From: Apirhabdus apintestini
Lineage (GTDB): Bacteria; Pseudomonadota; Gammaproteobacteria; Enterobacterales; Enterobacteriaceae
Assembly: GCA_033977085.1 (NCBI GenBank)
Contig: CP138906.1
Span: 2,728,001-2,792,000, forward strand
DNA: 64,000 nt
Direction: 5' to 3'
Positions 12,639-22,132 of this stretch are shown here, piece after piece (position 1 is the stretch's first letter; every line of letters begins with the position of its first letter). The position numbers were made by a program, and so were the translations under genes. The notes under the pieces were generated by a model that searched no databases, was not told the origin of the DNA, and worked only from the letters and a program-made list of their open reading frames with translations.

Positions 12639-12968
12639 ATGTTTGGTAAAGGTGGTTTGGGCAACCTGATGAAGCAGGCCCAGCAGATGCAGGAAAAAAT
12701 GCAGCAGGTGCAGGAAGAAATCGCCAGCATGGAAGTCACCGGTGAATCAGGCGCAGGCACTGGTAAAAATCACCATTAACGGCGCACACAACTGCCGCCG
12801 CGTGGAGATTGATCCCAGCCTGATGGAGGATGATAAAGAGATGCTGGAAGACCTGATTGCAGCCGCATTTAACGATGCTGCGCGCCGCGTTGAAGAAACC
12901 CAAAAGAGAAAATGGCTTCAGTCTCTTCCGGCATGCAGCTACCGCCGGGCTTTAAGATGCCGTTCTGA
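12639..12968 (+). CDS. ybaB: YbaB/EbfC, nucleoid-associated DNA-binding protein (insertion and deletion cancel)
   Basis: Small dimeric DNA-binding protein of the YbaB/EbfC family. It begins MFGKGGLGNLMKQAQQMQEK. An extra A at about 12759, just before CTGGTAAAAATC, ends the frame early. The conserved middle (ITINGAHNCRRVEIDPSLME) is in the next frame, and a missing A at 12902-12905 returns it for KMASVSSGMQLPPGFKMPF. The total span of 110 codons gives 109 residues, exactly E. coli. Its TGA overlaps the recR ATG (TGATG), so the two are translationally coupled. Confidence 0.9.
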
Positions 12969-13572
12969 TGCAAACCAGTCCATTGCTTTCCCAGTTAATG
13001 GAAGCGCTGCGCTGCCTGCCGGGCGTAGGGCCGAAATCTGCACAGCGCATGGCATATGCGCTGTTGCAGCGCGATCGCAGCGGCGGCATGCGTTTATCGC
13101 AGGCGCTGTCGCGCGCGATGTCGGAAATTGGCCACTGCGCCGACTGTCGTACATTTACCGAGCAGGAAGTGTGTAATATCTGCGCGAATACCCGCCGTAA
13201 GGAAAACGGGCAGATCTGCGTGGTAGAAAGCCCGGCGGATATCTATGCTATTGAGCAGACCGGGCAGTTTTCAGGGCGCTATTTTGTCTTGATGGGGCAT
13301 CTGTCGCCGCTGGATGGCATTGGTCCTGCTGATATTGGTCTGGATAGACTGGAACAGCGCCTCGAAAGCGAGCCCTTGCACGAAGTTATTCTGGCGACTA
13401 ACCCGACGGTAGAGGGGAAGCGACGGCGAATTATATCGCCGAACTTTGTGCGCAGTATGGCGTTGACGCCAGCCGTATCGCCCATGGGGTTCCCGTTGGC
13501 GGTGAGCTTGAAATGGTTGACGGCACCACGCTGTCCCATTCGCTGGTTGGTCGCCATAAGATTAGTTTTTAA
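12968..13572 (+). CDS. recR: RecR, recombination mediator (one frame break)
   Basis: With RecF and RecO it loads RecA on gaps. The helix-hairpin-helix (MEALRCLPGVGPKSAQRMAY), the four-Cys zinc finger (CADCRTFTEQEVCNIC) and the Toprim start (ICVVESPADIYAIEQT) are all present. At 13414-13417 a run of four G must be five to keep EGEATANYIAELCAQYGVDASRIAHG in frame. The protein then ends HKISF at 13572 with 201 residues, the E. coli length. Confidence 0.94.
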
Positions 13573-13601
13573 TCAATCGGGGAGAACTTCGCGTTTCCCC
13601 G

Positions 13602-13629
13602 CTTGAAATTCATCTTCCTGTCCCCACTT
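13602..13629 (+). promoter_or_regulatory. Sigma-32 heat-shock promoter of htpG
   Basis: CTTGAAA at 13602-13608, a 13-bp spacer, then CCCCACTT at 13622-13629. This fits the heat-shock consensus (CTTGAAA, 13-15 bp, CCCCATNT) and lies about 90 bp upstream of the htpG start, where the heat-shock promoter is expected. Confidence 0.8.
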
Positions 13630-13719
13630 CTTTCTCAACACATTTTCTTACCACCGTTTAGACCCATGGCTTTCGCGCGCTGGCGTGGAAGCGTAAGAGA
13701 TTGTTGAGGTATCAAAACC

Positions 13720-15593
13720 ATGAAAGGACAAGAGACCCGCGGTTTTCAGTCGGAAGTGAAACAGCTCCTGCATCTGATGATCCATTCTCTGTATTCAAAC
13801 AAAGAAATTTTCCTGCGTGAAGCTGATCTCCAACGCCTCTGACGCCGCGGATAAACTTCGCTTTCGCGCGCTGTCTAACCCCGACCTGTACGCAGGCGAC
13901 GGCGATTTACGCGTGCGTATTTCTTTTGATAAAGAGGCGCGCACGCTGACCATTGATGATAACGGTATCGGCATGACCCGGGATGAAGTTATCGATCATC
14001 TCGGGACTATCGCGAAATCCGGTACTAAAGCTTTTCTTGAGACTATGGGCTCCGATCAGGCGAAAGACAGCCAGCTTATTGGGCAGTTCGGCGTTGGTTT
14101 CTATTCGGCATTTATCGTGGCGGATAAAGTCACGGTACGCACTCGTGCCGCGGGTTCCAGCCCTGAAGAAGGCGTATTCTGGGAATCAGCCGGTGAAGGT
14201 GAATACACCGTTGCGGATATCACTAAAGAGGGGCGTGGCACGGAAATTACCCTGCATTTGCGTGAAGGCGAAGACGAATTTCTCGACGACTGGCGCGTGC
14301 GCAGCATCATCAGTAAATATTCCGACCATATTGCGCTGCCGGTTGAAATTGAAAAACGGGACGAGCAGGATGGCGAAACCACTATCTCCTGGGAGCGCAT
14401 CAACAAAGCTCAGGCGCTGTGGACTCGCAACAAAGCAGAGATTAAAGACGAAGAGTACATTGAGTTTTATAAACACATCGCGCACGATTTCACCGATCCG
14501 CTAACCTGGAGTCACAACCGCGTTGAGGGCAAGCAGGAATACACCAGCCTGCTGTATATCCCGTCACAGGCGCCGTGGGATTTATGGAATCGCGATCACA
14601 AACACGGGTTGAAGCTATACGTACAGCGCGTTTTTATCATGGACGATGCCGAACAGTTCATGCCGAATTATCTGCGTTTTGTGCGCGGCCTGATTGACTC
14701 TAACGATTTGCCGCTTAACGTATCTCGTGAAATCCTGCAGGATAGCGCCGTCACGCGCAGCCTGCGCGGGGCGCTGACTAAACGCGTACTGCAAATGCTG
14801 GAAAAACTGGCCAAAGACGACGCGGAAAAATACCAGACATTCTGGAAAGCGTTTGGGCTAGTAATGAAAGAAGGGCCGGCGGAAGACGGTGCGAACTCGG
14901 AGACCATTGCAAAACTGCTGCGTTTTGCTTCTACGCATACCGATTCTTCAGCGCAGACCGTTGCGCTGCAGGACTATATCGGGCGCATGAAAGATGGGCA
15001 GGAAAAAATCTATTACATTACCGCAGACAGCTACGCGGCCGCGAAAAGCAGCCCACACCGGAACTGTTGCGTAAAAAGGCATTGAGGTGCTGCTGCTCTC
15101 CGACAGGATCGATGAGTGGATGATGAGCTACCTGACGGAGTTTGATGGCAAAGCCTTCCAGTCCGTGGCGAAAGCCGATGAGTCGCTGGAGAAACTGGCC
15201 GACGAGGTGGATGAAAGCGCGAAAGAAGCCGACAAAGCGCTGGAACCGTTTGTCGAACGCGTGAAAACGCTGCTCGGCGAGCGGGTAAAAGACGTGCGCC
15301 TGACTCATCGCCTGACTGAAACTCCGGCGATTGTCACCACCGACAATGATGAAATGAGTACGCAAATGGCGAAGCTTTTCGCCGCAGCCGGGCAGGCAGC
15401 GCCGGAAGTGAAGTATATTTTCGAGCTTAACCCGGATCATCCGATTATCAAACGCGCGGCGAACACACAGGATGAAAGCCAGTTTGACGAATGGGTAGAA
15501 CTGCTGCTGGATCAGGCTCTGCTGGCCGAGCGTGGTACGCTGGAAGATCCTAATCTGTTCATCCGTCGGGTAAATCAACTTTTGGTTTCCTGA
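13720..15593 (+). CDS. htpG: HtpG, bacterial Hsp90 chaperone (three frame breaks)
   Basis: ATP-dependent cytosolic chaperone. GHKL ATPase motifs are conserved ([39 protein letters not shown]), followed by the middle domain and the dimerisation domain ending [12 protein letters not shown] start at 13720 ([13 protein letters not shown]). Breaks: an extra G at about 13822, just before CTGATCTCC; a missing base near 15058 (SSPHLELLRKK); and a missing G at about 15078 (GG for GGG in [10 protein letters not shown]). Corrected, it is 624 residues, the E. coli length. The strong sigma-32 promoter upstream argues it is a working gene. Confidence 0.95.
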
Positions 15594-15700
15594 TTATCAA
15601 TTGCCCCACGCGCATCGACGCAGTGGGCAAAAACGACGGTGATACGCGCTCTGAAATCTTATTTTCACGGCGCCCAAGCGATAACACCGTATTTTACCCG

Positions 15701-15729
15701 GCCCCGCCTCACTCGATGCGGGGCTTTTT
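15701..15729 (+). terminator. Rho-independent terminator after htpG
   Basis: Stem GCCCCGC / GCGGGGC (15701-15707, 15718-15724) with a 10-base loop, followed directly by a T run. It sits about 110 bp past the htpG stop and at the left edge of the 153-bp repeat array. Confidence 0.75.
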
Positions 15730-16319
15730 ACATTTTTCTTTGCATCGCGGCTGCTAAACGCATTTCCCGGCTGGCACCGCTTATTTACTCTGAGGCTGAA
15801 TGTGCGCTGCATATTCTCGTTGTTTTATCAGGTAGCAATTCGCCAAATTGTCCGGTTGCGGTTCCACCAATGCGGGTTTTCTACATTTTTCTTTGCATCG
15901 TGGCTGCCAAATGCATTTCCCGGCTGGCACCGCTTATTTACGCTGGCGCCGAATGTGTGCTACGCATTCTCGTTGTTTTATCGGGTAGCAATTCGTCAAA
16001 TTGCCCGGTTGCGGTTCCACCAATGCGGGTTTTCTACATTTTTCTTTGCATCGCGGCTGCTAAACGCATTTCCCGGCTGGCACCGCTTATTTACTCTGAG
16101 GCTGAATGTGCGCTGCATATTCTCGTTGTTTTATCGGGTAGCAATTCGCCAAATTGTCCGGTTGCGGTTCCACCAATGCGGGTTTTCTACATTTTTCTTT
16201 GCATCGTGGCTGCCAAATGTATTTCCCGGCTGGCGCCGCTTATTTACGCTGGCGCCGAATGTGCGCTGCACATTCCCGTTATTTTATCGGGTAGCAGTAC
16301 GCCAAATTGCCCGGTTGCG
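15730..16319. repeat. Tandem array of four 153-bp repeats, arranged A-B-A-B
   Basis: Four head-to-tail units start at 15730, 15883, 16036 and 16189, each beginning ACATTTTTCTTTGCATCG. Units 1 and 3 differ at about one base. Units 2 and 4 share a different set of variants (GTGGCTGCCAAATG, CGCTGGCGCCG), with unit 4 somewhat diverged and cut at its end. This indicates a later duplication of a 306-bp A+B pair. Because 153 is divisible by three, two plus frames stay open through the array, but I see no credible start, codon pattern or family, and treat it as non-coding. Confidence 0.9.
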
Positions 16320-16454
16320 CGTCAATGCGCATTTGGGTTTGCGAACCGGCAATGAAAGCGATGGTAGGGGGCATTCTTGTGACAGAAGGGGCTTAGTGGT
16401 AAGGTCTTACCCCTCTGTTGATATCGAAAAAATAAACCTATGGGGAATTACGCA

Positions 16455-17100
16455 ATGCGTATCATTCTGCTCGGCGCGCCAGGCGCTGGTAAAGGGACTC
16501 AGGCCCAGTTCATTATGGAAAAATACGGGATCCCGCAGATCTCTACCGGCGATATGCTGCGCGCTGCGGTGAAATCTGGCTCCGAGCTGGGAAAGCAGGC
16601 GAAAGACATCATGGATGCGGGCAAATTAGTGACCGATGAGCTGGTTATCGCGCTGGTGAAAGAACGCATCGCGCAGGACGATTGCCGTAATGGCTTCCTG
16701 CTGGATGGCTTTCCGCGCACAATCCCGCAGGCGGATGCAATGAAAGATGCCGGGATCGCGGTTGATTATGTACTGGAGTTCGACGTGCCGGATGAGACTG
16801 ATTATCGATCGCATCGTTGGGCGCCGCGTGCACGCCGCGTCGGGCCGCGTTTATCACGTGAAATTTAATCCGCCGCAGGTGGAAGGAAAGGATGACGTGA
16901 CCGGCGAAGCGTTATCTACGCGCAAAGACGATCAGGAAGAGACGGTGCGTAAACGTCTGGTGGAATACCATCAAATGACCGCACCGCTGATTGGCTATTA
17001 TCAGAAAGAAGCGCAGGCAGGTAATACCCGCTACGTTAAAGTTGACGGTACCCAGGCCGTTGCAGACGTGCGCGCTGAACTGGAAAAAGTCCTCGGTTAA
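16455..17100 (+). CDS. adk: Adk, adenylate kinase (one inserted base)
   Basis: Interconverts ATP + AMP and 2 ADP, and is essential in E. coli. P-loop GAPGAGKGTQAQF at the N terminus, AMP-site TGDMLRAAVKSGSELG, LLDGFPRT, LID region GRRVHAASGRVYHVKFNPPQ. An extra A at about 16797 (GAG-A-CTGATTATC) breaks the frame after EFDVPDE. Without it the gene encodes 214 residues, the E. coli length. The start at 16455 is preferred over the in-frame ATG 15 bases upstream because it aligns with MRIILLGAPG. Confidence 0.95.
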
Positions 17101-17108
17101 ATGTCTAA

Positions 17109-17134
17109 ACCGCTCCGCCCGGAGCGGTTGTTTT
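17109..17134 (+). terminator. Rho-independent terminator after adk
   Basis: Stem ACCGCTCC (17109-17116) / GGAGCGGT (17121-17128), four-base loop, then TGTTTTA. It starts 9 bp after the adk stop. Confidence 0.8.
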
Positions 17135-17402
17135 ATGGCGCCTGCCAGCCTGTATCCTGTTTATAATCAACTGATTGCCACACGTTTTGGGATACAAATC
17201 TCACAAAATCCTCGCAGTGTTTTTTATTGCCGTGAGAATGCCGCTGCCGGACGCAGTCTACGGAACCATTGGGTCAATACTTTATTTACTCCCACGCGCT
17301 GCAACAAGCTCTTCGCACCGTAGCGCCTGTTACTGTAATAGCGCTTTTCCCGACGCTTTTCGGCTACAATCTGCGGCAGGTTCAGCAAATGGGAGTGCTA
17401 CG

Positions 17403-18401
17403 TTGCATCAGGAAAAAACGGGAATATTGCTGGTTAATCTCGGTACGCCGCAAGCGCCAACTGCGCCAGCGGTTAAGCGTTATCTGCGCCAGTTCTTAAG
17501 CGACAGGCGCGTGGTCGACGCGCCGCGGATACTGTGGTGGCTCTTACTAAGAGCGGTAATTTTGCCGCTACGCGCGTCGCGCGTAGCGAAACTCTATCGC
17601 GCTGTCTGGATGAACGAAGGTTCTCCGCTGATGGTCTACAGCCAGCGTCAGCGTCAGGCGCTGGCTGTAAGAATGCCCTCTATGCCGGTCGCGCTGGGGA
17701 TGAGCTATGGTTCGCCGTCGCTGTCTCAGGCGGTAAATGAATTACTGGAGCAGGGCGTGGAACATATTATTACTCTGCCGCTTTATCCGCAGTATTCCTG
17801 TTCCACCGCCGCCGCCGTATGGGACGAGCTGGCGCGCGTACTGCGCGCACGCCGCCGCCTGCCGTCAGTTTCGTTTATCCGCGATTACGCCGATCATCCT
17901 GCTTACATTCAGGCGCTGGTAGCGAGTATACATCGGGCCTTTGCACAGCGCGGTGAGCCGGACGTTCTGCTGCTGTCTTATCACGGCATTCCGCAGCGCT
18001 ATGCGGATGAAGGCGATGATTATCCCGAGCGCTGCCGGGCCACGACCAGAGCATTAGTTTCTGCATTGGGCATTGCGCCGGATAAAGTGATGATGAGTTT
18101 TCAGTCGCGGTTCGGGCGCGAACCGTGGCTAACGCCGTACACCGATGAAACGCTAAAAATGCTGGGCGAGCAGGGAGTGCGTCGCGTACAGGTCGCGTGC
18201 CCCGGCTTTGCGGCTGATTGCCTGGAAACTCTTGAAGAAATAGCCATTCAGAATCGCGATATTTTTCTTACGGCGGGCGGCGGCGAGTATCACTACATTC
18301 CGGCGCTTAACGACTCGTCGGAGCATATCGACATGATGGCGGCGCTGGCCGGTGAACGGCAGGCTTGTCGTGAAGCGCCACGAGATTTACCCGTTTCATA
18401 G
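17403..18401 (+). CDS. hemH: HemH, ferrochelatase
   Basis: Inserts Fe2+ into protoporphyrin IX, the last step of haem synthesis, at the inner face of the membrane. The frame is intact: TGILLVNLGTPQAPT, FLSDRRVVDAPRILWW, VALGMSYGSPSL, LLSYHGIPQRYADEGDDYP with the active-site His, and SFQSRFGREPWLTPYTDETL. The best start is TTG at 17403, 332 residues, with GGGAG eight bases upstream. It gives M-H-Q-E-K-T-G, aligning with E. coli MRQTKTG. The open frame extends upstream to 17175, but that part has no family similarity. Confidence 0.93.
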   Translation: MHQEKTGILLVNLGTPQAPTAPAVKRYLRQFLSDRRVVDAPRILWWLLLRAVILPLRASRVAKLYRAVWMNEGSPLMVYSQRQRQALAVRMPSMPVALGMSYGSPSLSQAVNELLEQGVEHIITLPLYPQYSCSTAAAVWDELARVLRARRRLPSVSFIRDYADHPAYIQALVASIHRAFAQRGEPDVLLLSYHGIPQRYADEGDDYPERCRATTRALVSALGIAPDKVMMSFQSRFGREPWLTPYTDETLKMLGEQGVRRVQVACPGFAADCLETLEEIAIQNRDIFLTAGGGEYHYIPALNDSSEHIDMMAALAGERQACREAPRDLPVS

Positions 18402-18787
18402 CGGGTGGGGTGCTGTCGGCGTCACGGGTAATTGAGCATCAGGCGCAGGCAGCCGTCGACGTCATGTCGGGGATGCCGCTGAGACTAGTGGCGGCTAAGG
18501 TATTAGTTACGGGGATAAGCCAATTGCTGATGCTCCAGCCCAGGCGTAATAGGCAGGCTGATAAGCCTGGCGGTGGAGTGTCGGCTGGGTGTGATGCTGC
18601 CTGAACGTATGTTAATCGTCGTTTCCCGACGTAAAACGCTGCGTTTCACTTCATTGTGTGGGGCGATTACAGAAAATCTCTGGCGTGGAGAACTGTATTT
18701 CGAGCGAGTAAACCACCGCGCGCTGTCAGCCATTCTGACTGGGTTAATGGCTTAATACGCTTTTAAATTCCCCGTGCAGGGATGATA
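18402..18787. other. Region without a recognisable gene between hemH and ybaL
   Basis: E. coli has aes and gsk here. I find no trace of either. Short open frames on both strands have no recognisable motifs. This is a probable deletion scar. Confidence 0.5.
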
Positions 18788-18810
18788 ACGCCGCCTTTCA
18801 CAGGCGGCGT
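18788..18810. terminator. Stem-loop after ybaL
   Basis: Perfect 8-bp stem ACGCCGCC / GGCGGCGT with a 7-base loop, directly after the ybaL stop on the minus strand and flanked by AAAA on the plus side. It may terminate from both directions. Confidence 0.6.
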
Positions 18811-18817
18811 AAAACCC

Positions 18818-20493
18818 TTAGGCGGTAACGGCGTTTGTGGTGGCGGGTCTGTCCAGCAGCGTGAGCATTGTATTGGCAATTTCACGCTCGCCCATCACCA
18901 CCTCATTGGCACCGCGTTCTGCGATGTAATCCACTTCATCATCGTAGTGAGCCCGGGCGATAATTTCGATATGCGGGTTTTTCTCGCGCGCGGCGGCAAC
19001 GATTTCCCCGGCTTCATACCCGTTAGGAATGGTTAGCAGCAGCCAGCGCGCGCACTCCAAATGTGCAAGATTCATAATCTCTTCATTCGCGGCATTCCCC
19101 AGCACGGCGCGGATACCGCGCTCGCGAAGGCCATCAACGCGCGCGCGCGACGTTTCAATCACCACCAGCGGCTCGTCGCGCTCAATCAGGCGCTCTCCCA
19201 GCAAACTGCCGACGCGCCCAAAGCCCACCAGCAGAATATGATTGCAGATATCCACCGGTACCTGTTTTTCTTCTTCCATTGCTTCTTCGAGCGTCTGTTC
19301 TTCCAGCGTTTCCGTTTTATTCAGGAAACGCTCCAGTAAGGCAAAGACCACGGGATTTAGCATAATCGACAGGATAGCGCCGGCCAGTACTAAATGCTGC
19401 CCGGTTGACGGTAGCAGATTCAGCGCCATCCCCAGCCCGGCGAGAATGAAGGCGAACTCGCCGATTTGCGCGAGGCTGGCGGCAATCGTCAGCGCGGTGC
19501 GCTGTGAATGGCCAAACATACGTACCAGGATAAATGCGGCGGCGGATTTCCCGAAAATGATGATGATCAGCGTGCCCAATACTGCCAGCGGATGAGTCAC
19601 TAAAATCATCGGATCGAAGAGCATCCCCACGGAGACGAAAAATAGCACCGCAAAGGCGTCGCGCAGCGGCAGCGTGTCATGTGCGGCCCGATGGCTGAGT
19701 TCGGACTCATTCAGCACCATACCGGCGAAAAACGCCCCCAGCGCAAACGAAACGTCGAACAGCTCCACGGCACCCATGGCGATTCCCAGCGCCAGCGCCA
19801 GCACGGAAAGCGTAAACAGTTCACGCGAGCCGGTAGCGGCGCTGCGAGCCAGAATCCACGGCACCAGGCGGCGGCCTACCAGCATCATTAGTGCGATAAA
19901 TGCCACCACTTTACCAATAGTGATTGCCATATCCACCGCCAGTGACGCAAGCCCCATATCGCCTTTTTCCAGCATGCCCGCGGTGGCGGCAATAGCACCA
20001 GCGTTAATACCATCACCAAATCTTCAACGATAAGCCAGCCGATAGCGATTTGACCGCGCTGGCTATCAAGAAGCTGGCGCTCCTCCAGCGCGCGTAGCAG
20101 GACTACGGTACTGGCGGTGGACAGACATAGCCCAAAAACAATACCGGTCATCAGCCCCCAGCCCAGGAGCGCGGCAAGCCCCATGCCCAGCAGCGTCGCT
20201 ACGGCGATTTGTAATACTGCACCGGGGATAGCAATGGCTTTTACGGCCATTAAATCTTTTAACGAGAAATGCAGCCCAACGCCGAACATCAGCAAAATGA
20301 CGCCCAGTTCGGCAAGTTCCGGTGCCAGTTTGGTATCTGCGACAAAGCCCGGAGTAAAAGGCCCAACCAGCACGCCCGCCAGTAGATACCCCACCAGCGG
20401 CGATATTCGTAATTTATTCGCCAACATGCCCAGTAAAAACGCGAGCACGAGGCCGCCGACAATGGTGGTGATAAGCGGGGTGGCGTGATGCAT
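18818..20493 (-). CDS. ybaL: YbaL, KefB-type CPA2 cation/proton antiporter with RCK domain (one frame break)
   Basis: Predicted K+/H+ antiporter of the inner membrane. MHHATPLITTIVGGLVLAF starts at 20493. About twelve membrane segments follow, then a C-terminal TrkA-N/RCK domain (ICNHILLVGFGRVGSLLGERL) and the acidic linker EEAMEEEKQ. One base is missing near 19987 (CCGCC for CCGGCC) after VLTLVLLP. The corrected length of 558 residues equals E. coli YbaL. The residues upstream of 20493 in the same frame are not family-like. Confidence 0.92.
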
Positions 20494-20722
20494 TCCGTCT
20501 CCTTTCGTCCAGAAGTGATCCCGACTCCGACATGAATCGAAGCAATGCATAATAGTTTATGCCAAAACGGCAGGGTCTGTGTGTGAGTTTATTAGGATTT
20601 TTTATAAAAAAGTGCTTTAGAAGAAAACCAGGGCTCTAACGTGAGATTTTGAACATCATCGTGAAAGGATATGCAGATTAACAGGGTTTATAGAGGCGGC
20701 CGGAGCATTCTCCGGCCATTAT

Positions 20723-21937
20723 TCACGCGCTTGTGGCGCGGTTATCAGGTAAGAATAGCGTCAAAATCCCCAAAAGAGGAAGATAAGCGCAGATTTTATA
20801 TACCAACTCAATACCCATATCATCGGCAATTGCGCCCAGCACGGCGGCACCCAGCCCGCCCATACCAAAAGCAAAGCCGAAGAACAGGCCAGATACCATG
20901 CCGATACGCCCCGGCAACAGTTCCTGGGCGTAGACCAGAATGGCGGAAAAGGCCGAGGCCAAAATGAAACCGATAATCACCGTCAGGACACCGGTCCACC
21001 ACAGGCTGGCCCACGGTAATAACAGCGTAAATGGCGCCACGCCCAAAATGGAGCCCCAAATAACGTATTTGCGCCCGATTTTGTCACCTACGGGGCCACC
21101 AATCACGGTACCGGCCGCCACGGCAAATAAAAATACAAACAGATGAATTTGCGCGTTCTGTATAGTCAGGCCAAATTTTTCAATTAAATAAAAGGTGTAA
21201 TAACTGCTAATGCTGGCCAGATAAAAATATTTTGAGAAAATCAGAATTAATAAAACCGCAATGGCCTGAGCGACTTTTCGCCGGGATAACGGCGACTTCA
21301 GCGCGGGAGCCGGGTCCGAGGCGCGCGCGATGCGGTGCTGGGACGCATACCAGCGGCTCACCTGTAGCAGCACAATAATCGCCAGCAGCGCAGCCAGCAC
21401 AAACCATGCGACATTCCCTTTGCCATAGGGAGCAATAATGAGCGCGGCTAATAGTGGGCCGAGCGAGCCGCCGAAATTGCCGCCCACCTGAAAAAGGGAT
21501 TGAGCCAGGCCGTGGCGCCCGCCGGATGCCATTCGGGCGACCCGCGAGGATTCAGGATGAAACACAGACGAGCCGGTGCCTACCAGCGCGGCGGCCAGTA
21601 ACACCGCAGGAAAACTGTTCGCCAGCGCCAGCAAAACTAGCCCGCATAAGGTGAAGCACATGCCGGCGGGCAGCGACCACGGCATGGGATATTTATCCGT
21701 GTAGTAACCCACTACTGGCTGCAGCAGCGATGAGGCCAGCTGAAAGGTTAGAGTAATTAACCCTACCTGCACAAAGCTCAGTGAGAATTCGGCCTGCAGG
21801 AGCGGATAAAGCGCCAGTAGCAGCGACTGAATCATATCGTTCAGTAGATGTGAAACACTGATTGCGCCAAGAATGCCAAACGCGGTGCGCGCTTTTGGCG
21901 GCGGCGTTAGCGTAGGGGATTGTTCACTCATTGCCAT
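20723..21937 (-). CDS. fsr: Fsr, MFS fosmidomycin resistance-type efflux protein
   Basis: Twelve-segment major facilitator exporter. The frame is intact. I start at 21937 (MAMSEQSP), giving 404 residues (406 in E. coli), not at the in-frame codon at 21970. Signature stretches: FGILGAISVSHLLNDMIQSL, GSSVFHPESSRVARMASGG, YKICAYLPLLGILTLFLPD. A GGCCGGAG / CTCCGGCC hairpin at 20698-20717 follows the stop. It reads toward ybaL and is divergent from ushA. Confidence 0.94.
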   Translation of the reverse strand: MAMSEQSPTLTPPPKARTAFGILGAISVSHLLNDMIQSLLLALYPLLQAEFSLSFVQVGLITLTFQLASSLLQPVVGYYTDKYPMPWSLPAGMCFTLCGLVLLALANSFPAVLLAAALVGTGSSVFHPESSRVARMASGGRHGLAQSLFQVGGNFGGSLGPLLAALIIAPYGKGNVAWFVLAALLAIIVLLQVSRWYASQHRIARASDPAPALKSPLSRRKVAQAIAVLLILIFSKYFYLASISSYYTFYLIEKFGLTIQNAQIHLFVFLFAVAAGTVIGGPVGDKIGRKYVIWGSILGVAPFTLLLPWASLWWTGVLTVIIGFILASAFSAILVYAQELLPGRIGMVSGLFFGFAFGMGGLGAAVLGAIADDMGIELVYKICAYLPLLGILTLFLPDNRATSA

Positions 21938-22132
21938 AGTCACCTGAAAAATAGGGGTATTCTCAACCAAAAGGTTGTGGGGAGATATCCGGTAATCGTT
22001 ACGACTCTGCTACCATATACGTCATGTGGCGCGGAGAAAAGCGATAGTCAGTGCGCCCTTTCTATTTCGGGCGAGCCATTTTACACGAGAGCGCCGGGTG
22101 CGAAAGCGTATGTTTTGTCATAGGGAGAGTCT

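Noticed and set aside
15639..16572. Two long overlapping plus-strand ORFs (238 and 256 codons) across the 153-bp repeats
   Set aside because: They exist because the repeat length is divisible by three. The second runs into adk in a wrong frame. No start context or family similarity.
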